From the NCBI RefSeq assembly GCF_025398255.1, contig NZ_JAODNW010000014.1, positions 95,575 through 159,574 of the forward strand: DNA of 64,000 bases, in the 5' to 3' direction. Positions 1 through 6,910 of the stretch are shown one piece after another. The notes under the pieces were generated by a model, which did not search any database, was not told the DNA's origin, and saw only the letters and a program-made list of their open reading frames with translations. The translations under genes and the position numbers were made by a program. Within the stretch, counting starts at the first letter, position 1; each line of letters starts with the position of its first letter. Source of the stretch: Chelativorans intermedius (GTDB taxonomy: Bacteria > Pseudomonadota > Alphaproteobacteria > Rhizobiales > Rhizobiaceae).

Positions 1-47
1 TATGACCGCAAAATTCCGTGGACGCACTGAAGCCCGCCACCCGCACC

Positions 48-87
48 GGCCCCGTAGCTCAGCTGGATAGAGCACCGGCCTTCTAAG
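48..87 (+). pseudogene. Truncated 5' half of a tRNA-Arg gene
   Basis: The acceptor 5' strand, D arm, anticodon 5' stem and the loop CTTCTAA match the intact tRNA-Arg at 175-251 with few differences. From about base 87 the sequence diverges (TGGCGGCTTTCG), and neither the 3' anticodon stem nor a T arm follows. It cannot fold as a tRNA. The break falls just after the anticodon loop, a place where tyrosine recombinases are known to cross over in tRNA genes, so this is probably a scar of integration or excision. That mechanism is inference; no integrase gene is visible. Confidence 0.75.
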
Positions 88-174
88 TGGCGGCTTTCGA
101 TGGGAAAAGCGGTGGAGGATTAGTAACTTAGGTCTTGCTGCAATGCGGTAGAACCGTGTAGCGAACCGTGTTGA

Positions 175-251
175 GGCCCCGTAGCTCAACTGGATAGAGC
201 AGTGGACTTCTAATCCACAGGTTGCGTGTTCGAGTCACGCCGGGGTCGCCA
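175..251 (+). tRNA. tRNA-Arg (anticodon UCU)
   Basis: A complete cloverleaf is visible: acceptor GGCCCCG/CGGGGTC (one G-T pair), D arm GCTC/GAGC, anticodon stem GTGGA/TCCAC around CTTCTAA giving anticodon TCT, T arm GCGTG/CACGC around TTCGAGT, discriminator G and an encoded CCA. It decodes AGA/AGG arginine codons. The TGA stop of the convergent gene at 252-1001 begins at the very next base. A broken copy of its 5' half lies 127 bp upstream (offset measured between the CTTCTAA loops), marking this tRNA as a likely attachment site for mobile DNA. Confidence 0.93.
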
Positions 252-1001
252 TCAAAACTTCGTAGCTGAGGCCCAAGTTTTATTGAATGCAGTTTCAGTA
301 GCAGCCTTTATATCAGGACCGAGCGTCACCAGGAACGATTGCTTTTTTGCAAAGCCGTTTAGGCTAGTACCCATAAGCAGCATTCCATCTTCATGAAGAA
401 TATATCGATCGTGGAGCCCGCCGTTGGGCGCCACCCTTACCTCAAGCGGTTTTGTGTGCTCCTTTTGATAAGCTGCTAAGTCGCGCCGGAATTTTGTCTC
501 CTTTAGGACATTGACCGTAAGCAGCTTTATCGATGAAGACGCAGTGCACTCTGCGATGAAGTCAAGCGTCTTGTTCTCAATGTACGGATCACAAATTTTC
601 AAATCACCCTTCAGCGAAGCTAAAACCTCCTCCATTCGCCGAATCTGAGACAGCGCTTGTTCAGGATCGACATAGACGGAGGACAAAGAAGCAGGTGCAA
701 CTTCTTCAAGTCCTTGCTTCATAATTCTGTAGTGGATACGGCCTTGGTAACGCTTCTTGGCAACTGTGCCTCGTTCCTTTTGTAAGATACCTGCGGCTCG
801 CTGACGGGGAACGTGAATAGCTTCTCCGTCGCAGAGAACGTCCGCTACCTGGGATGGAGTCATATAAGCGAGTTCAGGGTCTTCGCGAACAGCTGCTAAG
901 ACCCACAATACGCGCAATCGATCATCAGCAAGACCATGGGGATCACCCAGAGCTGGGTCGCGAGCAGTAAGAAACCGAGCGACATGTGCTTTCGGAGTCA
1001 T
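252..1001 (-). CDS. Winged-helix / PLD-like protein, second gene of a two-gene accessory cassette
   Basis: 249 residues. Residues about 30-100 read as a winged-helix region (MTPSQVADVL followed by a basic segment). The C-terminal half resembles phospholipase D-like or MIT-C-like folds: a strand with ICDPYIENKTLDFI (about 136-149), then HDRYI (197-201) and GTSLNGFAKK (211-220). HDRYI would be a variant single HxK/R motif, so catalysis, if any, would probably need a dimer. The ATG overlaps the TGA of the upstream 205-aa gene (999-1001 against 998-1000), which implies translational coupling. The stop abuts the CCA of tRNA-Arg. Base composition is clearly lower in GC than the core. I do not recognise a named family; the PLD-like reading is an inference from motif spacing. 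Confidence 0.72.
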   Translation of the reverse strand: MTPKAHVARFLTARDPALGDPHGLADDRLRVLWVLAAVREDPELAYMTPSQVADVLCDGEAIHVPRQRAAGILQKERGTVAKKRYQGRIHYRIMKQGLEEVAPASLSSVYVDPEQALSQIRRMEEVLASLKGDLKICDPYIENKTLDFIAECTASSSIKLLTVNVLKETKFRRDLAAYQKEHTKPLEVRVAPNGGLHDRYILHEDGMLLMGTSLNGFAKKQSFLVTLGPDIKAATETAFNKTWASATKF

Positions 1002-1615
1002 TCAGCAGCCTCTCCGACTGCTGGTGCGCTATTTGTCTTGCGGGACCTTTTTCGGGGAGTTGGCTGGGAAGTGGCTTTCTTAATCTCGCCTGAGAACTTA
1101 TTCTCAATAGCGGTTCGCCCTTTCTGCGTGACATAAAACGATCCCGCAGACTTGAGATCCTCTGCGATCCATCCGTTCCTTACTGCCCAACTGAAGTCCC
1201 TCGGGAAATTGGCTGGCGCTGCCTCACCCGCCACGCGAAACCGTCCCTTAATGTCATCTCGCGTGAACAGGTCAATGCTGTCGTGGACGTAAAGGTATTC
1301 GGCTATGGCTACGATCTTGTCCGGATTGCGTTGGGCCTGCGCGTCATCAAGAAACTCACGCAACGATACACGGCGACCAGGGGAGACAGAGGGGCCAGGA
1401 GAGCCTAATGGGCCGGATGAGCGTTCTTCAGCAGAAACGCGGTTACTGGATACCGGGTGCTCTTGGCGCGGTACATTCTCATACGTACTCCCACCACCAC
1501 CCAATATGATGTTGATGAGTTGCCGCGCAGTTTGACTGGAAACGCTCTTCTCAATCGAAATGCCATCACCCTTTATTGTGATGGCAAAAGTTTCTTTGGG
1601 TTCGCTTTCTTCCAC
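998..1615 (-). CDS. Hypothetical protein, first gene of the tRNA-linked two-gene cassette
   Basis: 205 residues, GTG start at 1615 preceded by GAAGGAG at a good distance. The N-terminal 40 residues form a short beta/alpha segment (AITIKGDGISIEKSV, then ARQLINIILGG). A Gly/Ser/Pro-rich linker covers about 40-80. A compact helical domain at about 84-175 (LREFLDDA, IVAIAEYLYVHD, FTRDDIKGRFRV, WAVRNGWIAE, YVTQKGRTAI) reads like a winged helix in which the region before YVTQKG would be the wing. The C-terminal tail is basic (PRKRSRKT). It overlaps the PLD-like gene by 4 bp, so the two are made together. No family name can be assigned. A DNA-binding or adaptor role for the partner is inference. Confidence 0.68.
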   Translation of the reverse strand: MEESEPKETFAITIKGDGISIEKSVSSQTARQLINIILGGGGSTYENVPRQEHPVSSNRVSAEERSSGPLGSPGPSVSPGRRVSLREFLDDAQAQRNPDKIVAIAEYLYVHDSIDLFTRDDIKGRFRVAGEAAPANFPRDFSWAVRNGWIAEDLKSAGSFYVTQKGRTAIENKFSGEIKKATSQPTPRKRSRKTNSAPAVGEAAE

Positions 1616-1634
1616 AGCATCGCTCCTTCAACTG

Positions 1635-1673
1635 CAAGTTCATCTATGTAACTTGAAAAAGCTCCCTGTGCAA
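1635..1673 (-). promoter_or_regulatory. Candidate promoter with overlapping inverted repeat for the cassette
   Basis: On the minus strand TTGCAC (1668-1673) and TACATA (1645-1650) are separated by 17 bp, each matching the sigma-70 consensus in only three of six positions. The inverted repeat CAAGTT-N9-AACTTG (1635-1655) covers the -10 region and lies about 20 bp upstream of the GTG start at 1615. An operator on which one of the two winged-helix-like proteins acts would be consistent, but nothing here proves it. Confidence 0.3.
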
Positions 1674-2110
1674 GAATTATGTATTGGTGTGTATGGACAG
1701 GTCTCAATGTCGGTTTCTTATGTATTTCGTCCGTCATGTAAGGCATTGAAAAGCAAAGCAATTATCGCATCGAAACAGAATTCTACTGGTATTGGACTAG
1801 GATGATACATATGGAATGAAGTGAAGCGCATTGCTCGTGCCGTGTGTGCGTAAGGGCGAATCAGAAAACTGTAGACGAGCGCCGGGAATACGGCTTAGTG
1901 TCAATCTGCTCGGGACAGCATGACCAACGACGGTGCAGTCCGGGACCGAGCCGGCGGGCGACACGCCAAGCCCCTTAAATCGCTTTTCAGGCCGCTTGGT
2001 CGGCCGCGTGGACCCAGCGAGCCGACGGAATAAGCCACAGAAAATCCACACTGTGCGCTGGCCGTCGGCATTTACTATGGACATTGCCATCCGGTCAGCG
2101 CCTTCCGCGA
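1674..2110. other. AT-richer intergenic DNA without a convincing gene
   Basis: Between the cassette promoter and the 93-aa gene I see no ORF with a good start and plausible protein. The open minus-strand frame at 1797-2132 gives a low-complexity product without a ribosome-binding site. Composition is AT-richer at 1640-1830 and rises towards 1900, consistent with a patchwork of transferred fragments. Confidence 0.5.
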
Positions 2111-2124
2111 AAGGAGGCGCAGAC

Positions 2125-2406
2125 ATGCGCATTTGCTATTCTACCGATGAAGACCCCGAACTGTTCGAGCCCGATTGGGATGTCATCGCGAATGATCTTC
2201 GGAATGCGGCGGAGTACCTCTCTGATTGCGATGACGAGCATGGGATGCTGGGACTCTTCGCAATCGATTTGCTACAGGCAGCCTACTTTACGCCCGCCCT
2301 TTCTACCGAGGAACGAGCCAGGCGAATGCTCTGCCACATTCGGTGGATCACGAGCTATCTCTCAGGCTCTTCACTTCCAAAGGCAATCATGAGTCACGTG
2401 GCCTGA
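2125..2406 (+). CDS. Small acidic hypothetical protein (93 aa)
   Basis: The start is fixed by AAGGAGG at 2111-2117, 7 nt before ATG 2125. The product is rich in Asp and Glu in its N-terminal half (DEDPELFEPDWDVIANDL, then DCDDEH), and its second half is helical with aromatic residues. There is no signal peptide or membrane segment. The gene stands alone in the accessory segment between the cassette and two small minus-strand genes. I do not recognise the family; size and acidity would fit a small regulatory or anti-something protein, but that is only a possibility. Confidence 0.5.
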   Translation: MRICYSTDEDPELFEPDWDVIANDLRNAAEYLSDCDDEHGMLGLFAIDLLQAAYFTPALSTEERARRMLCHIRWITSYLSGSSLPKAIMSHVA

Positions 2407-2460
2407 AGCAGCACCTGCTGCTGGTCAATGCGGCGCTGCTCTGACAGCTTTAGCTCCCGC

Positions 2461-2775
2461 TCAGTCATCGCCCTCGTCCAATTCCTGGAGCCGGGCCCGC
2501 AACGCCGCACGCTCCTGGTACCGATCAAGGAACCGCTCGGCGTAGGCGGCGGGGTTTACGCCCTCTGGCCACTCGTCGGGGAAGATCACCGACTGGCCGT
2601 CTTCGCCTAAGCGGACCCGGCTCCGGTCCCGCACGAGCCATGCCTGGGCCCGGAGGGCGTCCAGAAATTCGGGGTCACGAAGAAGCAACTGACGATGGGC
2701 CGCAAGCTGGCCTTCCATCCGGGCCCTCTCCTCGCGAAGCCGCTGCATTTCGCGCGTGTCGTGGTCGTACGTCAT
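2461..2775 (-). CDS. Small coiled-coil hypothetical protein (104 aa), phage-like
   Basis: MTYDHDTREM start at 2775. Residues about 8-40 are a charged helix (LREERARMEGQLAAHRQLLL). The middle contains VRLGEDGQSVIFPDEWPEGVNP, and the C terminus is again helical (RYQERAALRARLQELDEG). Its ATG overlaps the TGA of the 84-aa gene upstream, so the two form an operon. Tiny coupled genes of this sort are typical of prophage or phage-derived islands in rhizobia, but I cannot name the family. GC is close to the core, unlike the cassette at 252-1615. Confidence 0.6.
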   Translation of the reverse strand: MTYDHDTREMQRLREERARMEGQLAAHRQLLLRDPEFLDALRAQAWLVRDRSRVRLGEDGQSVIFPDEWPEGVNPAAYAERFLDRYQERAALRARLQELDEGDD

Positions 2776-3029
2776 CACCGGATCTCCTTCAGCCCCTTCA
2801 CGGCCCGGCCGACGTGGGCTCCCGTGCCATTGCGGTAGCGGGCTAATTCGCCCGTGCGCAGGACGATCTTTCCCCCGGCCTGCTCCACAGCCGCAATCAC
2901 GTTCTGCAGCGCCTGCAACTGCTCGAAATCCTGCGCCGCGACGACCCTGGCCGCCTCGTTGCGGGCAAGCGCCACCTGCTCCTCCGTAAGCCCGGAAAGG
3001 AAGGCGGGAGCAGACAGGATCGCGTGCAT
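2775..3029 (-). CDS. Small hypothetical protein (84 aa), phage-like
   Basis: The start at 3029 (MHAILSAPAFL) is chosen because GGAAGG precedes it on the minus strand; the open frame extends further but without a better site. The product is mostly helical (LTEEQVALARNEAARVV, DFEQLQALQNVIAAVEQAG) with a basic C terminus (GRAVKGLKEI). Stop and the next start overlap (TGATG at 2773-2777), coupling it to the 104-aa gene. It lies just downstream of the cystathionine beta-lyase gene on the same strand. No function can be assigned. Confidence 0.58.
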   Translation of the reverse strand: MHAILSAPAFLSGLTEEQVALARNEAARVVAAQDFEQLQALQNVIAAVEQAGGKIVLRTGELARYRNGTGAHVGRAVKGLKEIR

Positions 3030-3154
3030 GGTCGCCTTCCGGAGACATAGGTTACGGTTTATACCGGAGAGATGGTTGACACATTCTCCGGCGCGAATGG
3101 GCTTGCGCGTGGTTCGGGCCCTTGCCTTTTTCTCGGCAAGACCTGCCGCGCCAT

Positions 3155-4324
3155 TCAGCAAGTGCGGGCGGCGTTCAGACCCTTCTCGATGTCCGCCTTC
3201 AGGTCGTCCACGTCTTCAAGACCGATTTGCAGCCGGATGACCGGCCCGGCATAGGGGCCCGTGGCGATCGTCCGGTCGCCGAGGAAGACATGGACGGCGA
3301 GGCTTTCATAGCCGCCCCAGGAATAGCCGAGGCCGAAGATTTCCAGCGCGTCGAGGAAGGCGTGAGCCGCCGGCTCGCCCCCGCCGTCGAGCACGATGGA
3401 GAAAATGCCGCTGGCGCCGGAGAAATCGCGCTTCCAGATGGCATGGCCGGGGTGCGATTCGAGCGCCGGGTGGAGAACCTGCGCCACGCCGGGTTGTCCT
3501 TCCAGCCAGCGGGCGATCTCAAGCGCACTTTCCTGGTGGCGTGCCAGCCGCACGCCCATGGTGCGCAGCCCCCTGAGCACCTGGTAGACATCGTCCGGCC
3601 CCGCGCACGCGCCAAGCGTGAGAAAGGTGTCGTAGAGCCGCTCGAAGCAGGCATCGTTGGCCGAGACCGTTCCCAGCAGCAGGTCGGAATGGCCGGCCGG
3701 ATATTTCGTCGCCGCGTGGATGGAAATGTCGACCCCGTGGTCGAGCGGGCGGAAGTACAGCGGCGTCGCCCAGGTGTTGTCCATCATCACCACCGCGCCG
3801 CCCTCGTGGGCGGCGGCGGCAATGGCCGGAATGTCCTGCATCTCGAAAGTGTTGGAGCCGGGCGATTCGGTGAACACCACCTTCGTGTTGGGCTTCATCA
3901 GCCCGGTGATCTGCGCCCCGGCCAGCGGGTCGTAATATTGGACGTCCACCCCCAGCCGCTTCAGCATGGTGTCGGCAAAGCGGCGCGTCGGATGGTAGAC
4001 CGAATCGACGATCAGCACATGATCGCCGGCCGACAGGAAGGCCAGAAGCGGCACGCACACGGCGGCAAGCCCGGAAGGCACGATGATCGTGCCGGCCGCC
4101 CCCTCCAGTTCGTTCATCGCCGCAGCCAGCGCATCCGTGGTCGGCGTGCCGCGCGTGCCATAGGTGTATTTCTGGTTGCGCGCGGCCATGGTGGCGGCAT
4201 CGGGAAACAGCACCGTGGAGGCATGCACGACCGGCGGATTGACGAAGCCGAAGAAGTCGCGCGGGTCGTTTCCCATATGGGCAAGCCTGGTGTTGACGCC
4301 CGCTTTCTGCCGTTTCTGTCCCAT
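3155..4324 (-). CDS. metC: Cystathionine beta-lyase (PLP-dependent)
   Basis: 389 residues, the usual size. It cleaves cystathionine to homocysteine, pyruvate and ammonia in methionine synthesis, in the cytoplasm. The fold-type I PLP signatures are present: YTYGTRGTP (about 53-61), SGLAA (84-88), DNTWATPL (182-189) and the Schiff-base lysine in SIHAATKYPAGHSD (K207). The start at 4324 is chosen for the AGAGGA about 7 nt upstream; the frame runs open further 5' but that part looks non-coding. It is divergent from aapJ. Related Cys/Met-metabolism PLP enzymes (MetB, MetZ) cannot be wholly excluded, but the motifs and neighbourhood fit rhizobial MetC. Confidence 0.88.
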   Translation of the reverse strand: MGQKRQKAGVNTRLAHMGNDPRDFFGFVNPPVVHASTVLFPDAATMAARNQKYTYGTRGTPTTDALAAAMNELEGAAGTIIVPSGLAAVCVPLLAFLSAGDHVLIVDSVYHPTRRFADTMLKRLGVDVQYYDPLAGAQITGLMKPNTKVVFTESPGSNTFEMQDIPAIAAAAHEGGAVVMMDNTWATPLYFRPLDHGVDISIHAATKYPAGHSDLLLGTVSANDACFERLYDTFLTLGACAGPDDVYQVLRGLRTMGVRLARHQESALEIARWLEGQPGVAQVLHPALESHPGHAIWKRDFSGASGIFSIVLDGGGEPAAHAFLDALEIFGLGYSWGGYESLAVHVFLGDRTIATGPYAGPVIRLQIGLEDVDDLKADIEKGLNAARTC

Positions 4325-4586
4325 CGCGTCATCCTCTTGCTTTGCCGTCCCGTGCCGGCGGGCACCCGCTCCCGCATAGAAGCTTCGCGTCGCATTCTCA
4401 ACCCTGCCGGAGGGTGTGAACGGGGGCCATTCGCTCTTGACCAGCGCGGATTTATGGCATTCGATGGCGGCGTGCTTGGGAGAGGAAGCGTGCGCCCGAA
4501 GTCGTCCAGGCTGGCCGGCCAGCGTCTGCTTCCGCACAGAACCATTAGGGGATGAACCCTCAACGACAGAAAAAGGGTCAACAATC

Positions 4587-5606
4587 ATGAACAATCTCGT
4601 CAAGGCACTGCTCGGCTCGGTCGCGATGGCCTTCGCTGCCGTTCCGGCCTCCGCAGCCACGCTCGATGATGTGAAGAGCGCGGGCCAGTTGCGCTGCGGT
4701 GTCAACACAGGCCTTCCCGGCTTCGCATCGCAGAACGACCAGGGCGAATGGCAGGGCCTGGATGTCGACTACTGCAAGGCCGTGGCCGCGGCCGTCTTCG
4801 AGGGCGACGCCAGCAAGGTGCAGTACGTGCCGCTCTCGGCGGTGCAGCGCTTCCCGGCCCTGCAGAACAACGAAGTCGACATGCTGGCGCGCAACACCAC
4901 CTGGACGATGAACCGCGACACCGCGCTCGGCCTCAACTTCGTGGGTGTCAACTTCTATGACGGCCAGGGCTTCATGGTCCGCGAGGATCTGAACGTCACC
5001 TCCGCCCTGCAGCTTTCCGGCGCCACCGTGTGCGTGCAGAGCGGCACGACGACCGAGCTCAACCTGACGGACTACTTCCGCGCCAACAACATGGAGTTCA
5101 ACCCGGTCGTCATCGAGTCCCAGTCGGATGTCAACGCCGCCTACGAGCAGGGCCGTTGTGACGTGCTGACGACGGATTCCTCCGGCCTTTACGCCACGCG
5201 CCTGGAGCTTGCCAACCCGGAGGAGCATGTGGTGCTCCCCGAGATCATCTCCAAGGAGCCGCTGGGTCCGGTGGTCCGCCAGGGTGACGAACAGTGGTTC
5301 GACATCGTCAAGTGGGTGCATTTCGGCCTGCTCAACGCCGAGGAGCTGGGCATTACCCAGGACAATGTCGACGAGATGTTGAACTCCGACAATCCGAACA
5401 TCCGCCGGCTCTTGGGCGTCGACGGTTCGTTCGGACAGGATATCGGCCTGACCAACGACTGGATGGTCCATGTCATCAAGGCGGTCGGCAACTATGGCGA
5501 GATCTTCGATCGCAATGTCGGCCCCGATACGCCGCTTCGCATCCAGCGCGGCATGAACGAATTGTGGACCAAGGGCGGTCTGCAATACGCTCCGCCGATC
5601 CGCTGA
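4587..5606 (+). CDS. aapJ: General L-amino acid ABC transporter, periplasmic binding protein
   Basis: 339 residues with a signal peptide (about 1-23, ending PASA before ATLDD) and a family 3 solute-binding domain (LRCGVNTGLPGFA, GEWQGLDVDYCKAVAAAVF, DVLTTDSSGLYATR). It binds a broad range of L-amino acids in the periplasm and delivers them to AapQM. Two or more cysteines (VDYCKA, VCVQSG, GRCDVL) are typical of AapJ. It is first in aapJQMP and is followed by a strong hairpin that may favour its expression over the permease genes. Start by ATG 4587 just upstream of the signal sequence. Confidence 0.95.
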   Translation: MNNLVKALLGSVAMAFAAVPASAATLDDVKSAGQLRCGVNTGLPGFASQNDQGEWQGLDVDYCKAVAAAVFEGDASKVQYVPLSAVQRFPALQNNEVDMLARNTTWTMNRDTALGLNFVGVNFYDGQGFMVREDLNVTSALQLSGATVCVQSGTTTELNLTDYFRANNMEFNPVVIESQSDVNAAYEQGRCDVLTTDSSGLYATRLELANPEEHVVLPEIISKEPLGPVVRQGDEQWFDIVKWVHFGLLNAEELGITQDNVDEMLNSDNPNIRRLLGVDGSFGQDIGLTNDWMVHVIKAVGNYGEIFDRNVGPDTPLRIQRGMNELWTKGGLQYAPPIR

Positions 5607-5617
5607 TCGCTTGAGCC

Positions 5618-5643
5618 GGCGCCGCGCGCGCAGACGCGGCGCC
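5618..5643 (+). promoter_or_regulatory. Intercistronic hairpin between aapJ and aapQ
   Basis: A perfect 9-bp inverted repeat, GGCGCCGCG (5618-5626) and CGCGGCGCC (5635-5643), with an 8-nt loop and no following T run. Hairpins after the binding-protein gene of ABC operons are known to stabilise the upstream message and lower expression of the permease genes. That role here is inference. Confidence 0.6.
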
Positions 5644-5704
5644 GCCCGCTTGGACCCGGGCGAGCGCGAGGGCCACACCGGCTGCCGTGCGTTCGCCGCT
5701 GCGC

Positions 5705-6901
5705 ATGGCGGATCAAATGACGGCTGACATTCAAAGCGTTTCCGAGCCGCGCGTGTCGCTCATGCGCGACCCGCGCACGCGCGGTCTGATCATTCAGATC
5801 GTGATGATCATTGCCATCCTGGCCTTCGCCGCATGGCTGGTCAACAACACGGTGCGCAACCTGGCCCAGGCCAACATCGCCTCCGGCTTCGGCTTCCTGT
5901 CGACGCGCGCCGGCTTCGACATTGGCCAGGTGCCGATCGACTACACGGCGAACTCGAGCTATGGCCGGGCGCTGCTGGTTGGCATCACCAACACGATCAT
6001 CGTGGCGGGTGCCGGCATCACGCTCGCCACCATCGTGGGCTTCATCATCGGCATCGGGCGGCTGTCGCGCAACTATCTGGTGCGCGGACTCAGCACCATC
6101 TATGTCGAGGTCTTCCGCAACATCCCGCCGCTGCTCGTGATCCTGTTCTGGTATTTCGGCGTGCTGGCGGTGCTGCCTCTGCCGCGCCAGGCCATCGAGC
6201 TGCCGTTCGGTTCCTATCTGTCGAATCGCGGGCTGCAGACGCCGGCTGCCCTGTTCGAGCCATCGGCCCTCTTCACTTTCCTGGCCATTGTGGCCGGCAT
6301 TGCCGGAACGCTCGTGCTTGCGCGGGTCAACAGGCGGCACCAGATGCGCACCGGCGAGCAGCGCTCCACCCTCTGGCCTGGGCTCGGGCTGATCGTCGGG
6401 CTGCCGCTCGTCATTTTCGCGCTGTCGGGCTTTCCCGTCTCTTTCGAGTATCCCGAGGCCACGCGCTTCAACCTTGTCGGCGGCTGGAACGTGCAGCCGG
6501 AGTTTCTGGCGCTGTTTCTGGCGCTTTCCTTCTACACCGCATCCTTCATTGCCGAGATCGTGCGCGCCGGCATTCTCGCCGTCTCTTGGGGGCAGACGGA
6601 GGCGGCTTCCGCACTCGGGCTGACGCGCAGTCAGGCGCTGCGGCTGGTCATCGTGCCGCAAGCCTTTCGCGTCATCATCCCGCCGCTCACAAGCCAGTAT
6701 CTCAACCTGACGAAGAACACCTCGCTGGGGCTGGCCGTGGGCTACCCGGAGCTTGTCGCCGTGGGGTCCACGGTGCTCAACCAGACCGGCCAGTCGGTGG
6801 AGGTCGTGGCGGTCTGGATGGTCGTCTATCTGGGCCTCAGCCTGGCCACCTCGGCCTTCATGAATTGGTTCAACGCGCGCATGGCGCTGGTGGAGCGATA
6901 G
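5705..6901 (+). CDS. aapQ: General L-amino acid ABC transporter, permease
   Basis: About 398 residues, normal for AapQ. A first membrane helix (IQIVMIIAILAFAAWLV) is followed by a periplasmic stretch (GFDIGQVPIDYT) and the His/Glu/Gln family permease core, TNTIIVAGAGITLATIVGFIIGIGRLS. The ABC-contact (EAA) loop, EAASALGLTRSQALRLVIVPQAFRVIIPP, lies in the C-terminal third. It pairs with AapM in the inner membrane. ATG 5717 is an alternative start with a weak GGCGGA upstream. aapM starts 9 nt after its stop. Confidence 0.93.
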   Translation: MADQMTADIQSVSEPRVSLMRDPRTRGLIIQIVMIIAILAFAAWLVNNTVRNLAQANIASGFGFLSTRAGFDIGQVPIDYTANSSYGRALLVGITNTIIVAGAGITLATIVGFIIGIGRLSRNYLVRGLSTIYVEVFRNIPPLLVILFWYFGVLAVLPLPRQAIELPFGSYLSNRGLQTPAALFEPSALFTFLAIVAGIAGTLVLARVNRRHQMRTGEQRSTLWPGLGLIVGLPLVIFALSGFPVSFEYPEATRFNLVGGWNVQPEFLALFLALSFYTASFIAEIVRAGILAVSWGQTEAASALGLTRSQALRLVIVPQAFRVIIPPLTSQYLNLTKNTSLGLAVGYPELVAVGSTVLNQTGQSVEVVAVWMVVYLGLSLATSAFMNWFNARMALVER

Positions 6902-6910
6902 GAGGCGGCG

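Noticed and set aside
1933..2124. Upstream extension of the 93-aa gene to 1933
   Set aside because: The added 64 residues lack a ribosome-binding site, whereas AAGGAGG directly supports ATG 2125.
1797..2132. 111-codon minus-strand frame in the accessory region
   Set aside because: No ribosome-binding site, low-complexity composition, and it overlaps the start region of the better supported 93-aa gene.
3122..4555. Plus-strand frame of 477 codons across metC
   Set aside because: Antisense to a gene with full PLP-enzyme motifs; no plausible protein features.
4325..4586. Possible SAM riboswitch between metC and aapJ
   Set aside because: The minus-strand leader of metC has no recognisable SAM-II core or pseudoknot elements.
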